This document shows, piece after piece, positions 1 through 8,087 of a stretch of 64,000 nucleotides of DNA. The notes beneath the pieces are model-generated. The model was not told the origin of the DNA and ran no database searches. It saw only the letters and a program-made list of their open reading frames with translations. The translations under genes were made by a program, and so were the position numbers. Within the stretch, counting starts at the first letter, position 1; every line of letters begins with the position of its first letter. This DNA comes from Nitrobacter vulgaris (GTDB lineage Bacteria > Pseudomonadota > Alphaproteobacteria > Rhizobiales > Xanthobacteraceae): contig NZ_JAVDPZ010000015.1 of assembly GCF_031453995.1 (NCBI RefSeq), positions 30,999 to 94,998 of the forward strand. Reading direction: 5' to 3'.

Positions 1-300
1 CTGCTCTACATCCTGATCGCCATCGCCGGCTGGCGTGTCTTTGAGCGGAATCGCGATGGCTTGCCGATGAAACTTTGGTGGCTATCGCTTTTGCTCAATT
101 TCCTTTGGCCGCCAACTTTTTTCTCGGCGCACCAGGTCGGCGCCGCGCTTGTCGTCATCCTGCTGCTGCTGGCCACCATTGTTGCTTTCATCGGGACGGC
201 TTGGCGGCGGGATCGCGTGGCGGCGTGGCTGTTCGCGCCTTACGCCGCCTGGGTGGCGTTTGCCTCGGTGCTGAACGGCTCGATCTGGACGCTGAACTGA
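1..300 (+). CDS. TspO/MBR-family protein, 3' end only
   Basis: The reading frame is open from the first base and ends at TGA 298-300, so only about the last 99 residues are present and the start lies left of the window. The visible part is hydrophobic and tryptophan-rich, with the hallmarks of the last three helices of TspO: a WWLSLLLNFLW segment, a helix of aliphatic residues, and the ending PYAAWVAFASVLNGSIWTLN. TspO proteins are five-helix membrane proteins that bind porphyrins and steroid-like ligands; in alphaproteobacteria they are linked to tetrapyrrole and stress signalling. Family membership rests on the motif pattern. The role in this organism is not shown by the sequence. Confidence 0.8.
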   Translation: MLYILIAIAGWRVFERNRDGLPMKLWWLSLLLNFLWPPTFFSAHQVGAALVVILLLLATIVAFIGTAWRRDRVAAWLFAPYAAWVAFASVLNGSIWTLN

Positions 301-358
301 TGCGCGCGTCACGGCGAGGGCCTCGCCGTCAACATGGAGCGCGTTATGCCCCATCGAC

Positions 359-386
359 TTGCAATAGCGTTTGTTTAGGTTACACT
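359..386 (+). promoter_or_regulatory. Candidate sigma-70 promoter of the serine recombinase
   Basis: A TTGCAA box at 359-364 and a TACACT box at 381-386 are 16 bases apart. The -10 box ends only 7 bases before the recombinase ATG at 394, so a transcript from here would be leaderless or nearly so. No Shine-Dalgarno sequence is visible before that ATG, which fits. This is a pattern match only. Confidence 0.4.
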
Positions 387-393
387 AAATGAA

Positions 394-1995
394 ATGAAAA
401 GAGCTGCCAGACTCGCACCCGCCGCTGATCCCGCCCGCAAGCAGGCGGTGATCTATGCCCGCGTCTCCTCGAAGGAGCAGGAGAAGGAAGGCTTCTCAAT
501 CCCGGCCCAGCTTAAGCTGCTGAAGGAATACGCCTCCGCGAACGGCTTTGCGGTGGCGCAGGAATACGTTGACGTTGAAACCGCCAAACAGGCCGGCCGC
601 GCCGAATTTGGCGAGATGGTCGCATATCTCAAGGCGCACCCATCCGTTCGTGTGATGCTGGTCGAGAAGACCGACCGGCTCTATCGCAACCTGAAGGATT
701 GGGTGACAGTCGATGAACTCGACGTCGAAATGCACTTCGCTAAGGAAGGCGTTGTGCTGTCGCGCGAGTCGCGTTCCTCGGAAAAATTCATGCACGGCAT
801 CAAGGTGCTGATGGCGAAGAACTACATCGACAACCTTTCGGAAGAAACGCGCAAGGGCATGACCGAGAAAGCGGCGCAAGGCTTCTGGCCCTCGAACGCA
901 CCGCTCGGCTACCGCAACGTGACGCGCGAAGACGGTCGCAAGATCATCGTGCCCGACGAGGAAGCCGCGCCGATCATCCGCAAGATGTTCGAATGGTATG
1001 CGTGGGGCGATATGTCCACGCAGGAGGTGACGAAGAAGGCTAGGGCGGCGGGCCTCGTGTTCAAGAAAAGCGGCGGGCGCATCCCGAAAAGTACCGTCGC
1101 CGCGATTCTGCGCAACCGCATCTATACCGGGCGCTTCGATTGGGACGGCAAGACCTATCAGGGCCGTTACGAGGCCATCGTGCCGACCGAACTATGGGAA
1201 CGGGTGCAGGATGTGATGGACGGCCGCAATGCCCGCGGCGCCAAGAAGGGCAGGCGGGATTTTGCCTTCTCGGGCCTAATCGCCTGTCATGCCTGCGGCT
1301 GCGCGGTGGTCGGCGAGATCAAGAAGGAACGCTACGTCTATTACCATTGCACCGGCTACGCCGATAAGTGCCAGGGCAAGCCCGCCGACTGCCGCCGCAA
1401 ATATGTCCGCGAGGAAGCCATCGAATCACAGTTCACCGAATTGCTCGGCCGGCTACGGTTCGATGACGAGGTTCTGGAATGGGTGCGCGATGCGCTCCAC
1501 GCCAGCCACGCCGACGAACGCCGCGAGCACGAGGAAGCGATCAGGCGGCTTGAAGCGGAAGCGAAGCGGCTGAACGATCGCATTCACGCCATGTATGTCG
1601 ATAAGCTCGACGGACTGGTGGATGCGGCCTTCTTCGAAAAAATGTCGAACCAATGGCGCGAAGAGCAGGAACGCTGCCAGCGCGAGATCGAACGGCACCG
1701 GAGCGCAGACAAATCTTATCTTTCCGAAGGAGTCGCTCTGCTGGAACTGGCGCGGGACGTCCAAAGGCTGTTCGCGAAGCAGGAGCCGCGCGAAAAACGC
1801 CGCTTGCTCAATTTTTTACTATCGAACTGCACTTGGGATCACGGGAAGGTGGTCGCGAACTTTCGCCAACCCTTTGACATGCTTGCGGAAACGGTCATCG
1901 AAACCAAAGGCGAACACGCCGCTGGAGCCGCTTCTACGCCCGTTTTGGAGAAATGGCTCCCCGGGCTGGATTCGAACCAGCGACCATTCGATTAA
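394..1995 (+). CDS. Large serine recombinase (resolvase/invertase superfamily)
   Basis: A 533-residue site-specific DNA recombinase. The N-terminal catalytic domain (about residues 18-160) begins with YARVSSKEQ, where Ser25 is the expected nucleophile, followed by an EKTDRLYRN motif. The recombinase DNA-binding domain (about 170-290) contains APLGYRN. A zinc ribbon follows at about 295-345 (CHACG, then a second cysteine pair), then a charged coiled coil at about 365-440, as in phage-type large serine integrases. The last dozen residues (LPGLDSNQRPFD) are encoded by the antisense of the tRNA-Asn 3' half, so the gene runs 42 bases into the tRNA. No other phage gene accompanies it. It is probably a relic, or the whole, of a small integrated unit at this tRNA. 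The ATG at 394 is the first start after an ATGAAATGA mini-frame. Confidence 0.9.
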   Translation: MKRAARLAPAADPARKQAVIYARVSSKEQEKEGFSIPAQLKLLKEYASANGFAVAQEYVDVETAKQAGRAEFGEMVAYLKAHPSVRVMLVEKTDRLYRNLKDWVTVDELDVEMHFAKEGVVLSRESRSSEKFMHGIKVLMAKNYIDNLSEETRKGMTEKAAQGFWPSNAPLGYRNVTREDGRKIIVPDEEAAPIIRKMFEWYAWGDMSTQEVTKKARAAGLVFKKSGGRIPKSTVAAILRNRIYTGRFDWDGKTYQGRYEAIVPTELWERVQDVMDGRNARGAKKGRRDFAFSGLIACHACGCAVVGEIKKERYVYYHCTGYADKCQGKPADCRRKYVREEAIESQFTELLGRLRFDDEVLEWVRDALHASHADERREHEEAIRRLEAEAKRLNDRIHAMYVDKLDGLVDAAFFEKMSNQWREEQERCQREIERHRSADKSYLSEGVALLELARDVQRLFAKQEPREKRRLLNFLLSNCTWDHGKVVANFRQPFDMLAETVIETKGEHAAGAASTPVLEKWLPGLDSNQRPFD

Positions 1996-2028
1996 CAGTC
2001 GAATGCTCTACCACTGAGCTACCAGGGA
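1954..2028 (-). tRNA. tRNA-Asn (anticodon GTT)
   Basis: Read on the minus strand, 75 bases fold as a cloverleaf. The acceptor strand TCCCTGG pairs with CCGGGGA, the D arm contains AGCTCAGTGGTAGAGC, the anticodon stem ATTCGA/TCGAAT encloses the GTT anticodon, and the T arm has GGTTCGAATCC. The discriminator is G and the CCA end is encoded. The 3' half overlaps the end of the serine recombinase frame on the other strand. tRNA 3' ends are classic attachment sites for integrating elements. Confidence 0.95.
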
Positions 2029-2058
2029 ACACGCGAAGCATCCTTCGCAAGAAGGCAG

Positions 2059-2086
2059 CCTATAACAAAGCCCCCAACGCTTGCAA
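2059..2086 (-). promoter_or_regulatory. Candidate promoter of tRNA-Asn
   Basis: On the minus strand a TTGCAA box (2081-2086) is followed after 16 bases by TATAGG (2059-2064). This puts the transcription start about 20-25 bases before the mature tRNA 5' end at 2028, a normal leader for a tRNA. Pattern match only. Confidence 0.5.
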
Positions 2087-2278
2087 AGCAGAAAAGGGCG
2101 ACCCGGCGCCTCTGGACAAAGGTAAGGTGAATCCGGCGAGGATCGTGCATTTCCTGCGACCGATGGAAAACGCTGCGACAAAATGCGACGGCAAATCAGG
2201 CATGCTTAGCAAGGGCTTGCATCGACCATGGGGGTGTCTTAGTCCTCCGAGAACTTTGGCACGGGTTAAGGATCGCTG

Positions 2279-2944
2279 ATGTCTGATTTCTCGACCGCTC
2301 GCGGGAAAATGGTTGACGGTCAGGTGCGGACCAGCGACGTCACCGATCCGCGGATTATCGACGCGATGATGGCGCTTCCGCGGGAGATTTTCGTTCCCGA
2401 GGATCGCCGCGCGCTGGCTTACCTGGATCTCGATCTGGACGTCAGCGAAAGAGGGGCGCCGAAGCGGTATCTGATCAAGCCCATGGTCGTCGCCAAAATG
2501 ATCCAGGCAGCTGAGATCAAAAGCACCGACAACGTCCTCGTGGTGGGCTGTGCTACCGGCTATACCGCCGCGTTGGCGGCGAAGCTCGCGGATCGAGTGA
2601 CGGCGACCGAGAGCGACCCGGCGCTGGCGGCGAAGGCCTCGGACATTCTCGCAAGCCTCGGACTCGGTCACGTGACCATCGTTACGGCGGCGGCGTGCAA
2701 AGGAGCGCCCGCCCACGCACCTTACGACGTCATCATTTTGGAGGGTGCGACCGAGATTGCCCCAGATACGCTTTACGGACAGCTCGCTGGCGAGGGTCGC
2801 CTGGTTGGCGTGTTTGCCATGAGTGGCGCACCTCGGGCGGTCATCGTTACCCACTCGCATTCCGATTTCGGACGCAGGGCTCTCTTCGATGCGTCGGTTC
2901 CGGTCCTGCCGGGCCTCGAACAACCACCAGCCTTCGTATTTTAA
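2279..2944 (+). CDS. Protein-L-isoaspartate methyltransferase-like protein
   Basis: A 221-residue SAM-dependent methyltransferase fold of the Pcm family. The N-terminal region (DGQVRTSDVTDPRIIDAM) and motif I (VLVVGCATGYTAALAAKLA, about residues 88-106) are those of the alphaproteobacterial Pcm-like proteins normally encoded just upstream of tolC. Motif I has Cys-Ala where true Pcm has Gly-Thr-Gly-Ser (compare pcm at 8088), and it lacks the GQTISQP substrate motif. Repair of isoaspartyl residues is therefore unproven. In relatives tolC follows; here it is followed by 161 non-coding bases and then tatA. The start ATG at 2279 directly follows a TGATG. Confidence 0.8.
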   Translation: MSDFSTARGKMVDGQVRTSDVTDPRIIDAMMALPREIFVPEDRRALAYLDLDLDVSERGAPKRYLIKPMVVAKMIQAAEIKSTDNVLVVGCATGYTAALAAKLADRVTATESDPALAAKASDILASLGLGHVTIVTAAACKGAPAHAPYDVIILEGATEIAPDTLYGQLAGEGRLVGVFAMSGAPRAVIVTHSHSDFGRRALFDASVPVLPGLEQPPAFVF

Positions 2945-3105
2945 CGAAGCAGTTCCGACGTCGCGCGCGGTCCGGTCAAAAGTCATAGGGTTATCGGGTT
3001 CTTATTGATGCCCGCCGGACCTGGAATCCTTGTTTTTGCCAACCCTCGGGCATACGTTCCGCATAGCTTCGGCCAAACGCCGGCCGCCGACTTGGAGGGT
3101 TGCAG

Positions 3106-3342
3106 ATGGGTTCACTGAGCATCTGGCACTGGATCGTGGTGGTCGCGGTGATCCTGCTGCTGTTCGGCCGCGGCAAGATTTCCGACCTGATGGGTGACGT
3201 CGCGCAGGGCATCAAGGCCTTCAAAAAGGGCATGAAGGATGATGAGAATACTGCGGAAAAGCCCGAACCCGTGAAGACGATCGATCATAATGCGGATGGG
3301 TCCGGTGCGGCACGGTCTAACACCGGCAGCAAGGTCATCTAA
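3106..3342 (+). CDS. tatA: Sec-independent protein translocase subunit TatA
   Basis: A 78-residue TatA. One N-terminal membrane helix (IWHWIVVVAVILLLFG) is followed by the FGRGKISDLMGDVAQGIKAF hinge and amphipathic helix, with a polar tail. TatA oligomerises in the inner membrane to let folded twin-arginine signal proteins pass. ATG 3106 is chosen because GGAGG at 3094-3098 sits 7 bases before it; the in-frame TTG at 3100 is too close to that site. tatB starts 178 bases downstream and tatC overlaps tatB, so the three form one export operon, although the tatA-tatB gap is unusually long. Confidence 0.95.
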   Translation: MGSLSIWHWIVVVAVILLLFGRGKISDLMGDVAQGIKAFKKGMKDDENTAEKPEPVKTIDHNADGSGAARSNTGSKVI

Positions 3343-3520
3343 CGCAGGCTCCGCGCGAGGCCGTTTATCCGCAGTGATACATAATCGAGGCGCGACAACC
3401 AGGGATGCGGTACTATCGAAACACGTCGATCCCTGTGCCGGCTTAAAGCAAGATCTGACAAGACGGGACGTCGGCTGCGGTGCGGAAACCGACGCAAGCC
3501 TCGCGTGAGCGGAAAGTTTC

Positions 3521-4045
3521 ATGTTCGACATCGGTTGGAGTGAACTGCTCGTCATTGCGGTCGTCGCGCTGATTGCCATCGGCCCCAAGGAGCTGCCTGG
3601 CGTGCTGCGCACGATCGGCCAGTGGATGGGCAAGGCGCGCAGGATGGCGGCTGAATTTCAGGGTCATTTCAACGAGGCCATGCGTGAGGCCGAAATGGCC
3701 GACCTGAAAAAATCCTTCGACGAGGTGCGCGACGCGACCAGCGGTCTGACCCGTGGCAACCTGATGACCCGTCTAACCGACTCGCTCGGCGAGCCGCCTA
3801 AGCTCGAGGACCTCGACAAGCCATCCACAACCGCCAACTCCGCTTCCGTGAGCGGATCGGCCGCGCCGGAAGCCGGAAACCCTGAGACTTTCACGCAGGC
3901 GGACACTGGGGAGAGCGCATCCGGGCCGCTGGTGATTACGCCGAAGGTTCAGGATGCGACTCCTGTTGAACCGCCTGCGGCTGCGCCAGAAACGCCGCAT
4001 GAGGCGGGCAGGGACGAGACGATCAGGGACGCCAAAGCGTCATGA
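3521..4045 (+). CDS. tatB: Sec-independent protein translocase subunit TatB
   Basis: A 174-residue TatB. It has the N-terminal MFDIGWSELLVIAVVALIAI helix, the GPKELPGVLRTIGQWMGKAR amphipathic segment with the conserved Glu/Pro, and a long proline- and alanine-rich cytoplasmic tail typical of alphaproteobacteria. TatB works with TatC as the twin-arginine signal receptor. Its last bases overlap the tatC start (ATGA, 4042-4045), which implies translational coupling. Confidence 0.95.
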   Translation: MFDIGWSELLVIAVVALIAIGPKELPGVLRTIGQWMGKARRMAAEFQGHFNEAMREAEMADLKKSFDEVRDATSGLTRGNLMTRLTDSLGEPPKLEDLDKPSTTANSASVSGSAAPEAGNPETFTQADTGESASGPLVITPKVQDATPVEPPAAAPETPHEAGRDETIRDAKAS

Positions 4046-4851
4046 GCGACGAAGACATCGAGGCCAGCAAGGCCCCCCTGATGGATCATCTGATCGAACT
4101 GCGCTCGCGGTTGATCAAGGCGCTGGTCGGCTTCGGTGTGGCATTTATCGTCTGCTTCTTCTTCGCCAGGCAGATTTATAACGTCCTGATATGGCCGTTC
4201 GTCTGGGTCGCGGGGCCGGAGAACTCGAAATTCATCTACACCGCGCTGCTCGAATATTTCATCACCCAACTCAAGCTCGCGCTGTTCGGCGCCGCCTTCA
4301 TTTCGTTTCCGGTCGTGGCGACGCAGATCTACAAATTCGTGGCGCCCGGACTCTACAAACATGAGCGCAACGCTTTCCTGCCTTACCTGATTGCGACCCC
4401 GGCCTTCTTCGTGTTGGGCGCAACGGTGGTGTATTTCGCGGTGCTGCCGATGCTGGTGCGGTTCTCGCTCGGAATGCAGCAGATGGCTGGTCCCCAAACC
4501 GCGGAAATCCAGTTGCTGCCCAAGGTCGGCGAGTTCCTGTCGCTGACGATGTCGTTGATCTTTGCCTTCGGCATCGCCTTCCAGTTGCCGGTGATCCTGA
4601 CGCTCCTGGGGCGGATCGGCGTCGTCACAGCAAAAATGCTGCGCGCCAAGCGTCGCTATTTCATCGTCGGCGCGTTTGTCATCGCGGCGGTGCTGACGCC
4701 GCCAGATGTTCTGAGCCAGATGTCCTTGGCGCTACCGCTGCTCCTGCTTTACGAAGGCTCGATTCTCGCCGTGGCTGTCGTGGAGAAGAAAGCGGCCAAG
4801 CCGTCTGCCTCCGCCGCCACCTCGCCGCCAGCGGAAAACCCGGCGGAGTAG
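4042..4851 (+). CDS. tatC: Sec-independent protein translocase subunit TatC
   Basis: A 269-residue polytopic membrane protein with six predicted helices. The N-terminal PLMDHLIELRSRLIKALVG region is the signature of TatC, and the region FGIAFQLPVILTLLGRIGVV is also conserved. TatC binds the RR motif of Tat substrates and recruits TatA. The gene overlaps tatB by four bases and is followed after 105 bases by serS, the usual order in this family of bacteria. Confidence 0.97.
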   Translation: MSDEDIEASKAPLMDHLIELRSRLIKALVGFGVAFIVCFFFARQIYNVLIWPFVWVAGPENSKFIYTALLEYFITQLKLALFGAAFISFPVVATQIYKFVAPGLYKHERNAFLPYLIATPAFFVLGATVVYFAVLPMLVRFSLGMQQMAGPQTAEIQLLPKVGEFLSLTMSLIFAFGIAFQLPVILTLLGRIGVVTAKMLRAKRRYFIVGAFVIAAVLTPPDVLSQMSLALPLLLLYEGSILAVAVVEKKAAKPSASAATSPPAENPAE

Positions 4852-4956
4852 AGCGCCACTGTTTCCAATCGCAGCCGTTCAGGCTACTGAATGCCCGTTT
4901 TCGCGGGCAAAGACCTTCGTGGACTTCAACCGCTTTCTTTCCGGGGCCGATCTTCC

Positions 4957-6414
4957 ATGCACGACATCAAAGCGATCCGCGACAACCCGCAAGCGTTCGA
5001 CGCCGCGCTGAGGCGGCGGGGACTTGAGCCGCTGTCGTCGTCGCTGCTCGCGATCGATGAGAAACGCCGCGCGGCAATTTTGGAGTCGGAGCAGGCGCAG
5101 GCGCGCCGCAACGCGGCCTCGAAGGAAATCGGCGAGGCCAAGAAGGCCAAGGACGATGCGCGTGCCGCGATTCTGATGGCGGAGGTCGCCGAACTCAAGA
5201 CCACCATGCCGCAGATGGAAGCGGCGGTGAAAGCGGTAGACGAAGAATTGCGCAAGGAGCTTGCGCAAATTCCGAACCTTCCGCTCGACGAGGTGCCCGA
5301 CGGCACGGACGAGCATGGCAACATGCGGCGTCATGTGTTCGGCAAGAAGTGCGACTATGCGTTCACGCCGAAAGCACATGACGATCTCGGCGGCGCGCTC
5401 GGCGACATGGATTTCGAGGCGGCGGCGAAATTGTCAGGCGCGCGCTTCGTCGTGCTGAAGCGGGGACTGGCGCGGCTCGAACGCGCGATCGGTCAATTTT
5501 TCCTCGACGTGCATACGGGCGAGCACGGTTATACCGAGGTCAATCCGCCGCTGCTGGTGCGCGACGATGCGATGTTCGGCACGGCGCAGTTGCCGAAGTT
5601 TGAGGAAGATCAGTTTCCCGCGGTACGCAGATATCAAAATCGAGAGAAGACTATCGCACTTCTGGCGTCTATTGCTGCGGAGAAAGCTTTGGTCGGAGCA
5701 GGCGTTGATACTTCCGGTGTGAATATTGATGACCGATATCCGAAGCTGATCGCGGCCTTCAAGGCCAATCTGGATGTTGGGCTACCTCTGGATGATCATC
5801 TATGGCTCATCCCCACGGCCGAAGTCTCGCTCACAAATCTCGTTCGCGATTCCATCCTCGACGAAAAAGAACTGCCGCTGCGCCTCACTGCGCTGACGCC
5901 GTGTTTCCGCGCCGAAGCGGGCGCGGCGGGACGTGATACGCGCGGCATGATCCGACAGCACCAGTTCACCAAGGTGGAGCTGGTCTCGATCACGACGCCG
6001 GAAACATCAAAAGACGAGCACGAGCGCATGTTGTCATGCGCGGAAGAAGTGCTGCGCCGGCTCGACCTGCACTACCGCGTGATGACGCTGTGCACGGGCG
6101 ACATGGGATTCGCTTCGCAAAAAACCTACGACATCGAGGTGTGGATGCCGGGGCAAGGTGAGGGCGGCGCCTATCGCGAGATTTCGTCCTGTTCGGTGTG
6201 CGGCGATTTCCAGGCGCGGCGCATGGACGCGCGTTATCGCGCAAGCGACGGCAAGCCGCGCTTCGTGCATACGCTCAACGGCTCAGGCACCGCCGTCGGC
6301 CGCGCGCTGATCGCGGTAATGGAAACCTATCAGCAGGCCGATGGCTCCATCGCCGTGCCCGATGTCTTGCAGCCTTACATGGGCGGCCTGAAGGTGATTG
6401 CTAAAGGCATGTAG
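4957..6414 (+). CDS. serS: Seryl-tRNA synthetase with an internal insertion
   Basis: A class II aminoacyl-tRNA synthetase charging tRNA-Ser (and tRNA-Sec where present). The protein starts MHDIKAIRDNPQAFDAAL at ATG 4957; a longer upstream reading in frame is not conserved. An N-terminal coiled-coil arm (about 25-110) precedes the catalytic core. Motif 2 is around TPCFRAEAGAAGRDTRG and motif 3 around LNGSGTAVGRALIA. At 485 residues it is longer than the roughly 425-450 usual for the family. The excess lies between LPKFEEDQF (about residue 218) and WLIPTAEV (about 282), where relatives have only about 14 residues. That stretch (about 5620-5800) is visibly more AT-rich than its surroundings. The frame stays open and all catalytic motifs are intact. 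Confidence 0.95.
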   Translation: MHDIKAIRDNPQAFDAALRRRGLEPLSSSLLAIDEKRRAAILESEQAQARRNAASKEIGEAKKAKDDARAAILMAEVAELKTTMPQMEAAVKAVDEELRKELAQIPNLPLDEVPDGTDEHGNMRRHVFGKKCDYAFTPKAHDDLGGALGDMDFEAAAKLSGARFVVLKRGLARLERAIGQFFLDVHTGEHGYTEVNPPLLVRDDAMFGTAQLPKFEEDQFPAVRRYQNREKTIALLASIAAEKALVGAGVDTSGVNIDDRYPKLIAAFKANLDVGLPLDDHLWLIPTAEVSLTNLVRDSILDEKELPLRLTALTPCFRAEAGAAGRDTRGMIRQHQFTKVELVSITTPETSKDEHERMLSCAEEVLRRLDLHYRVMTLCTGDMGFASQKTYDIEVWMPGQGEGGAYREISSCSVCGDFQARRMDARYRASDGKPRFVHTLNGSGTAVGRALIAVMETYQQADGSIAVPDVLQPYMGGLKVIAKGM

Positions 6415-6500
6415 TGCGCGGGACCTTTGGCTCTCGGATTTGCCGGGACGGCGAGTTTGCCAGCCTCGGCCGGGCCGGATATGAGATGTCCCCGAACGGC

Positions 6501-6605
6501 TAGAGCCTTTCCGCTTCTGATAGAACAGAAGCGGGGCTCTATGGTTTTGATTTGACGCGTTCTCTTCACGCGAACCGCTATCCACTTCGCTCGAAAACGC
6601 TCTCG
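6501..6605 (+). repeat. Interspersed Bradyrhizobiaceae-type repeat with terminator hairpin
   Basis: A compound stem-loop at 6501-6541 pairs TAGAGCC with GGCTCTA and, inside a TTT bulge, CCGCTTCTG with CAGAAGCGG. It is followed by a T-rich run, so it may also terminate serS. The bases after it (about 6554-6605) carry the block I associate with an abundant intergenic repeat in Bradyrhizobium, Rhodopseudomonas and Nitrobacter genomes, including CACGCGAACCG and CCACTTCGCTCGAAAACGCT. I saw no second copy in this window; the identification is from memory. Confidence 0.6.
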
Positions 6606-6632
6606 CGGCGGCCGAAAGAGGCAATCTCACGA

Positions 6633-7400
6633 ATGCGGATTCTCTGTACCAATGATGATGGCATCCACGCACCGGGCCTCGAGATCATCGAGCAGATAGC
6701 AAAGGAGCTGTCCGACGATGTCTGGGTGGTCGCACCCGAGCACGATCAGTCCGGCGTCTCGCATTCGCTGACGCTCAACGATCCGCTGCGGCTGCGCGAA
6801 CTCGGACCCCGCCATTTTGCGGTGAAGGGCACACCGACCGACTGCGTGATCATGGGATCGCGGCACATTCTCGGCGACAAAGGGCCGGATCTCGTGCTGT
6901 CCGGCGTCAATCGCGGCCGCAACCTCGCCGAGGACGTGGTGTATTCCGGCACCATCGCGGGAGCGCTGGAGGGCACGATGCTTGGGCTGCCGTCTTTCGC
7001 GCTGTCGCAGGAGTTCAGCCTGGAGACCGGCGACAGGCCGGTGTGGGAAACCGCGCTTACGTTCGCGCCGCAGATCCTCCGCAAGGTGATCGATATCGGC
7101 ATCCCGAAGAACACGGTGGTCAACGTCAATTTTCCGGCCTGCGCGCCGGAGGAGGTGGCCGGGGTTCTGGTGACGCGGATGGGGAAGCGCAATCTCGGTT
7201 TTCTCAAGATCCATGAACGGCGCGACGGCCGCGGCAATCCGTACTTCTGGATCGGATTCGAGAAGGCCGACGCCGTGGATACGCCCGCGTCGGGCACCGA
7301 TCTCGCGGCGATCGCGGCGCAGTGTGTCTCGGTGACGCCGCTGCGGTTGGACCGCACCGACGATGCGTTCGGCGAAATCTTGAAGGCGCGCTTCAAGTAG
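6633..7400 (+). CDS. surE: 5'/3'-nucleotidase SurE
   Basis: A 255-residue metal-dependent phosphatase acting on nucleoside monophosphates, linked to stationary-phase survival and commonly encoded beside pcm. The start MRILCTNDDGIHAPG carries the conserved Asp-Asp metal ligands. VAPEHDQSGVSHS and SGVNRGRNLAEDVVYSGT supply the remaining metal and substrate residues. ATG 6633 is chosen because the family starts exactly here; the in-frame extension upstream lies in the repeat at 6501-6605. serS lies upstream. pcm follows at 8088 after a convergent response-regulator gene. Confidence 0.95.
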   Translation: MRILCTNDDGIHAPGLEIIEQIAKELSDDVWVVAPEHDQSGVSHSLTLNDPLRLRELGPRHFAVKGTPTDCVIMGSRHILGDKGPDLVLSGVNRGRNLAEDVVYSGTIAGALEGTMLGLPSFALSQEFSLETGDRPVWETALTFAPQILRKVIDIGIPKNTVVNVNFPACAPEEVAGVLVTRMGKRNLGFLKIHERRDGRGNPYFWIGFEKADAVDTPASGTDLAAIAAQCVSVTPLRLDRTDDAFGEILKARFK

Positions 7401-7480
7401 ACTTGCTTGGTGTCTTGTCGCTTGCAGAAGATAAAGACGCCCGACTTCAAAGCGGCCGTTCGCCGCCTTGTTCGGCTGGC

Positions 7481-7861
7481 TCAGGCCGCGGCGCTGCCCT
7501 TGAGCGTGCGCTGGATCACGGCGGCAAGACCATCCATCTGGAAGGGTTTCTGCAAGGATGGACGGTTGCGATATTCGGGCGGAAGCCCTTGCGTGCCATA
7601 GCCCGTTGCGAAGATGAAGGGCCGGTTGCGGCCCGCGATGACCTCGGCCACGGGGGAAATCAGCTTTCCGTTGACGTTGACGTCGAGAATCGCGACGTCA
7701 AAGTTAGTGGTATGCGCGAGCTCCAGAGCTTGCTCGATGTCGCCCGCTTCGGCGGCGATGCTATAGCCGAGTTCCTCCAGCATATCCGCAACCATCATAC
7801 GGATCATCACCTCGTCTTCGACGAGGAATACCGAGCCGCCGGGCGGCCTTGTTGATACCAT
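7481..7861 (-). CDS. Single-domain CheY-like response regulator
   Basis: A 126-residue receiver domain with no output domain. VFLVEDEVMIRMMVADMLEE carries the acidic pocket, Asp60 in AILDVNVNG is the phosphorylation site, FATGYG the conserved Thr region and LQKPF the Lys. Short receivers of this kind, with VNG after the Asp, are common in rhizobia as partners of HWE or HisKA_2 kinases. The start MVSTRP at 7861 is preferred because the upstream in-frame stretch has no receiver homology. It lies convergent to surE and divergent from pcm, with 226 bases of shared upstream region. Its cognate kinase is not obvious. Confidence 0.9.
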   Translation of the reverse strand: MVSTRPPGGSVFLVEDEVMIRMMVADMLEELGYSIAAEAGDIEQALELAHTTNFDVAILDVNVNGKLISPVAEVIAGRNRPFIFATGYGTQGLPPEYRNRPSLQKPFQMDGLAAVIQRTLKGSAAA

Positions 7862-8087
7862 GGTAGAAATCTCGATCTTTCGGCCAACGCAGGGTCGCAA
7901 ATTATGCGGACGAACGCAATCCGTGCCGTTGTCGCGCCCGGGCAGGACGGCCTGAGCCGTCGCGCGGGCTGTTTCCGCCGGAACAAATACTTGTCCCGCC
8001 GGATTGACCCGGCGGGTGATCTGCGCAGATTGCGTCAACTTATCGTGGTAATCGTTCGGCGAAGCGCCAGCGCTTGAGAGTTCGCCC

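Noticed and set aside
2060..2986. Long minus-strand open frame (308 codons)
   Set aside because: It is antisense to the Pcm-like gene, with arginine- and histidine-rich composition and no family resemblance; a GC-rich shadow.
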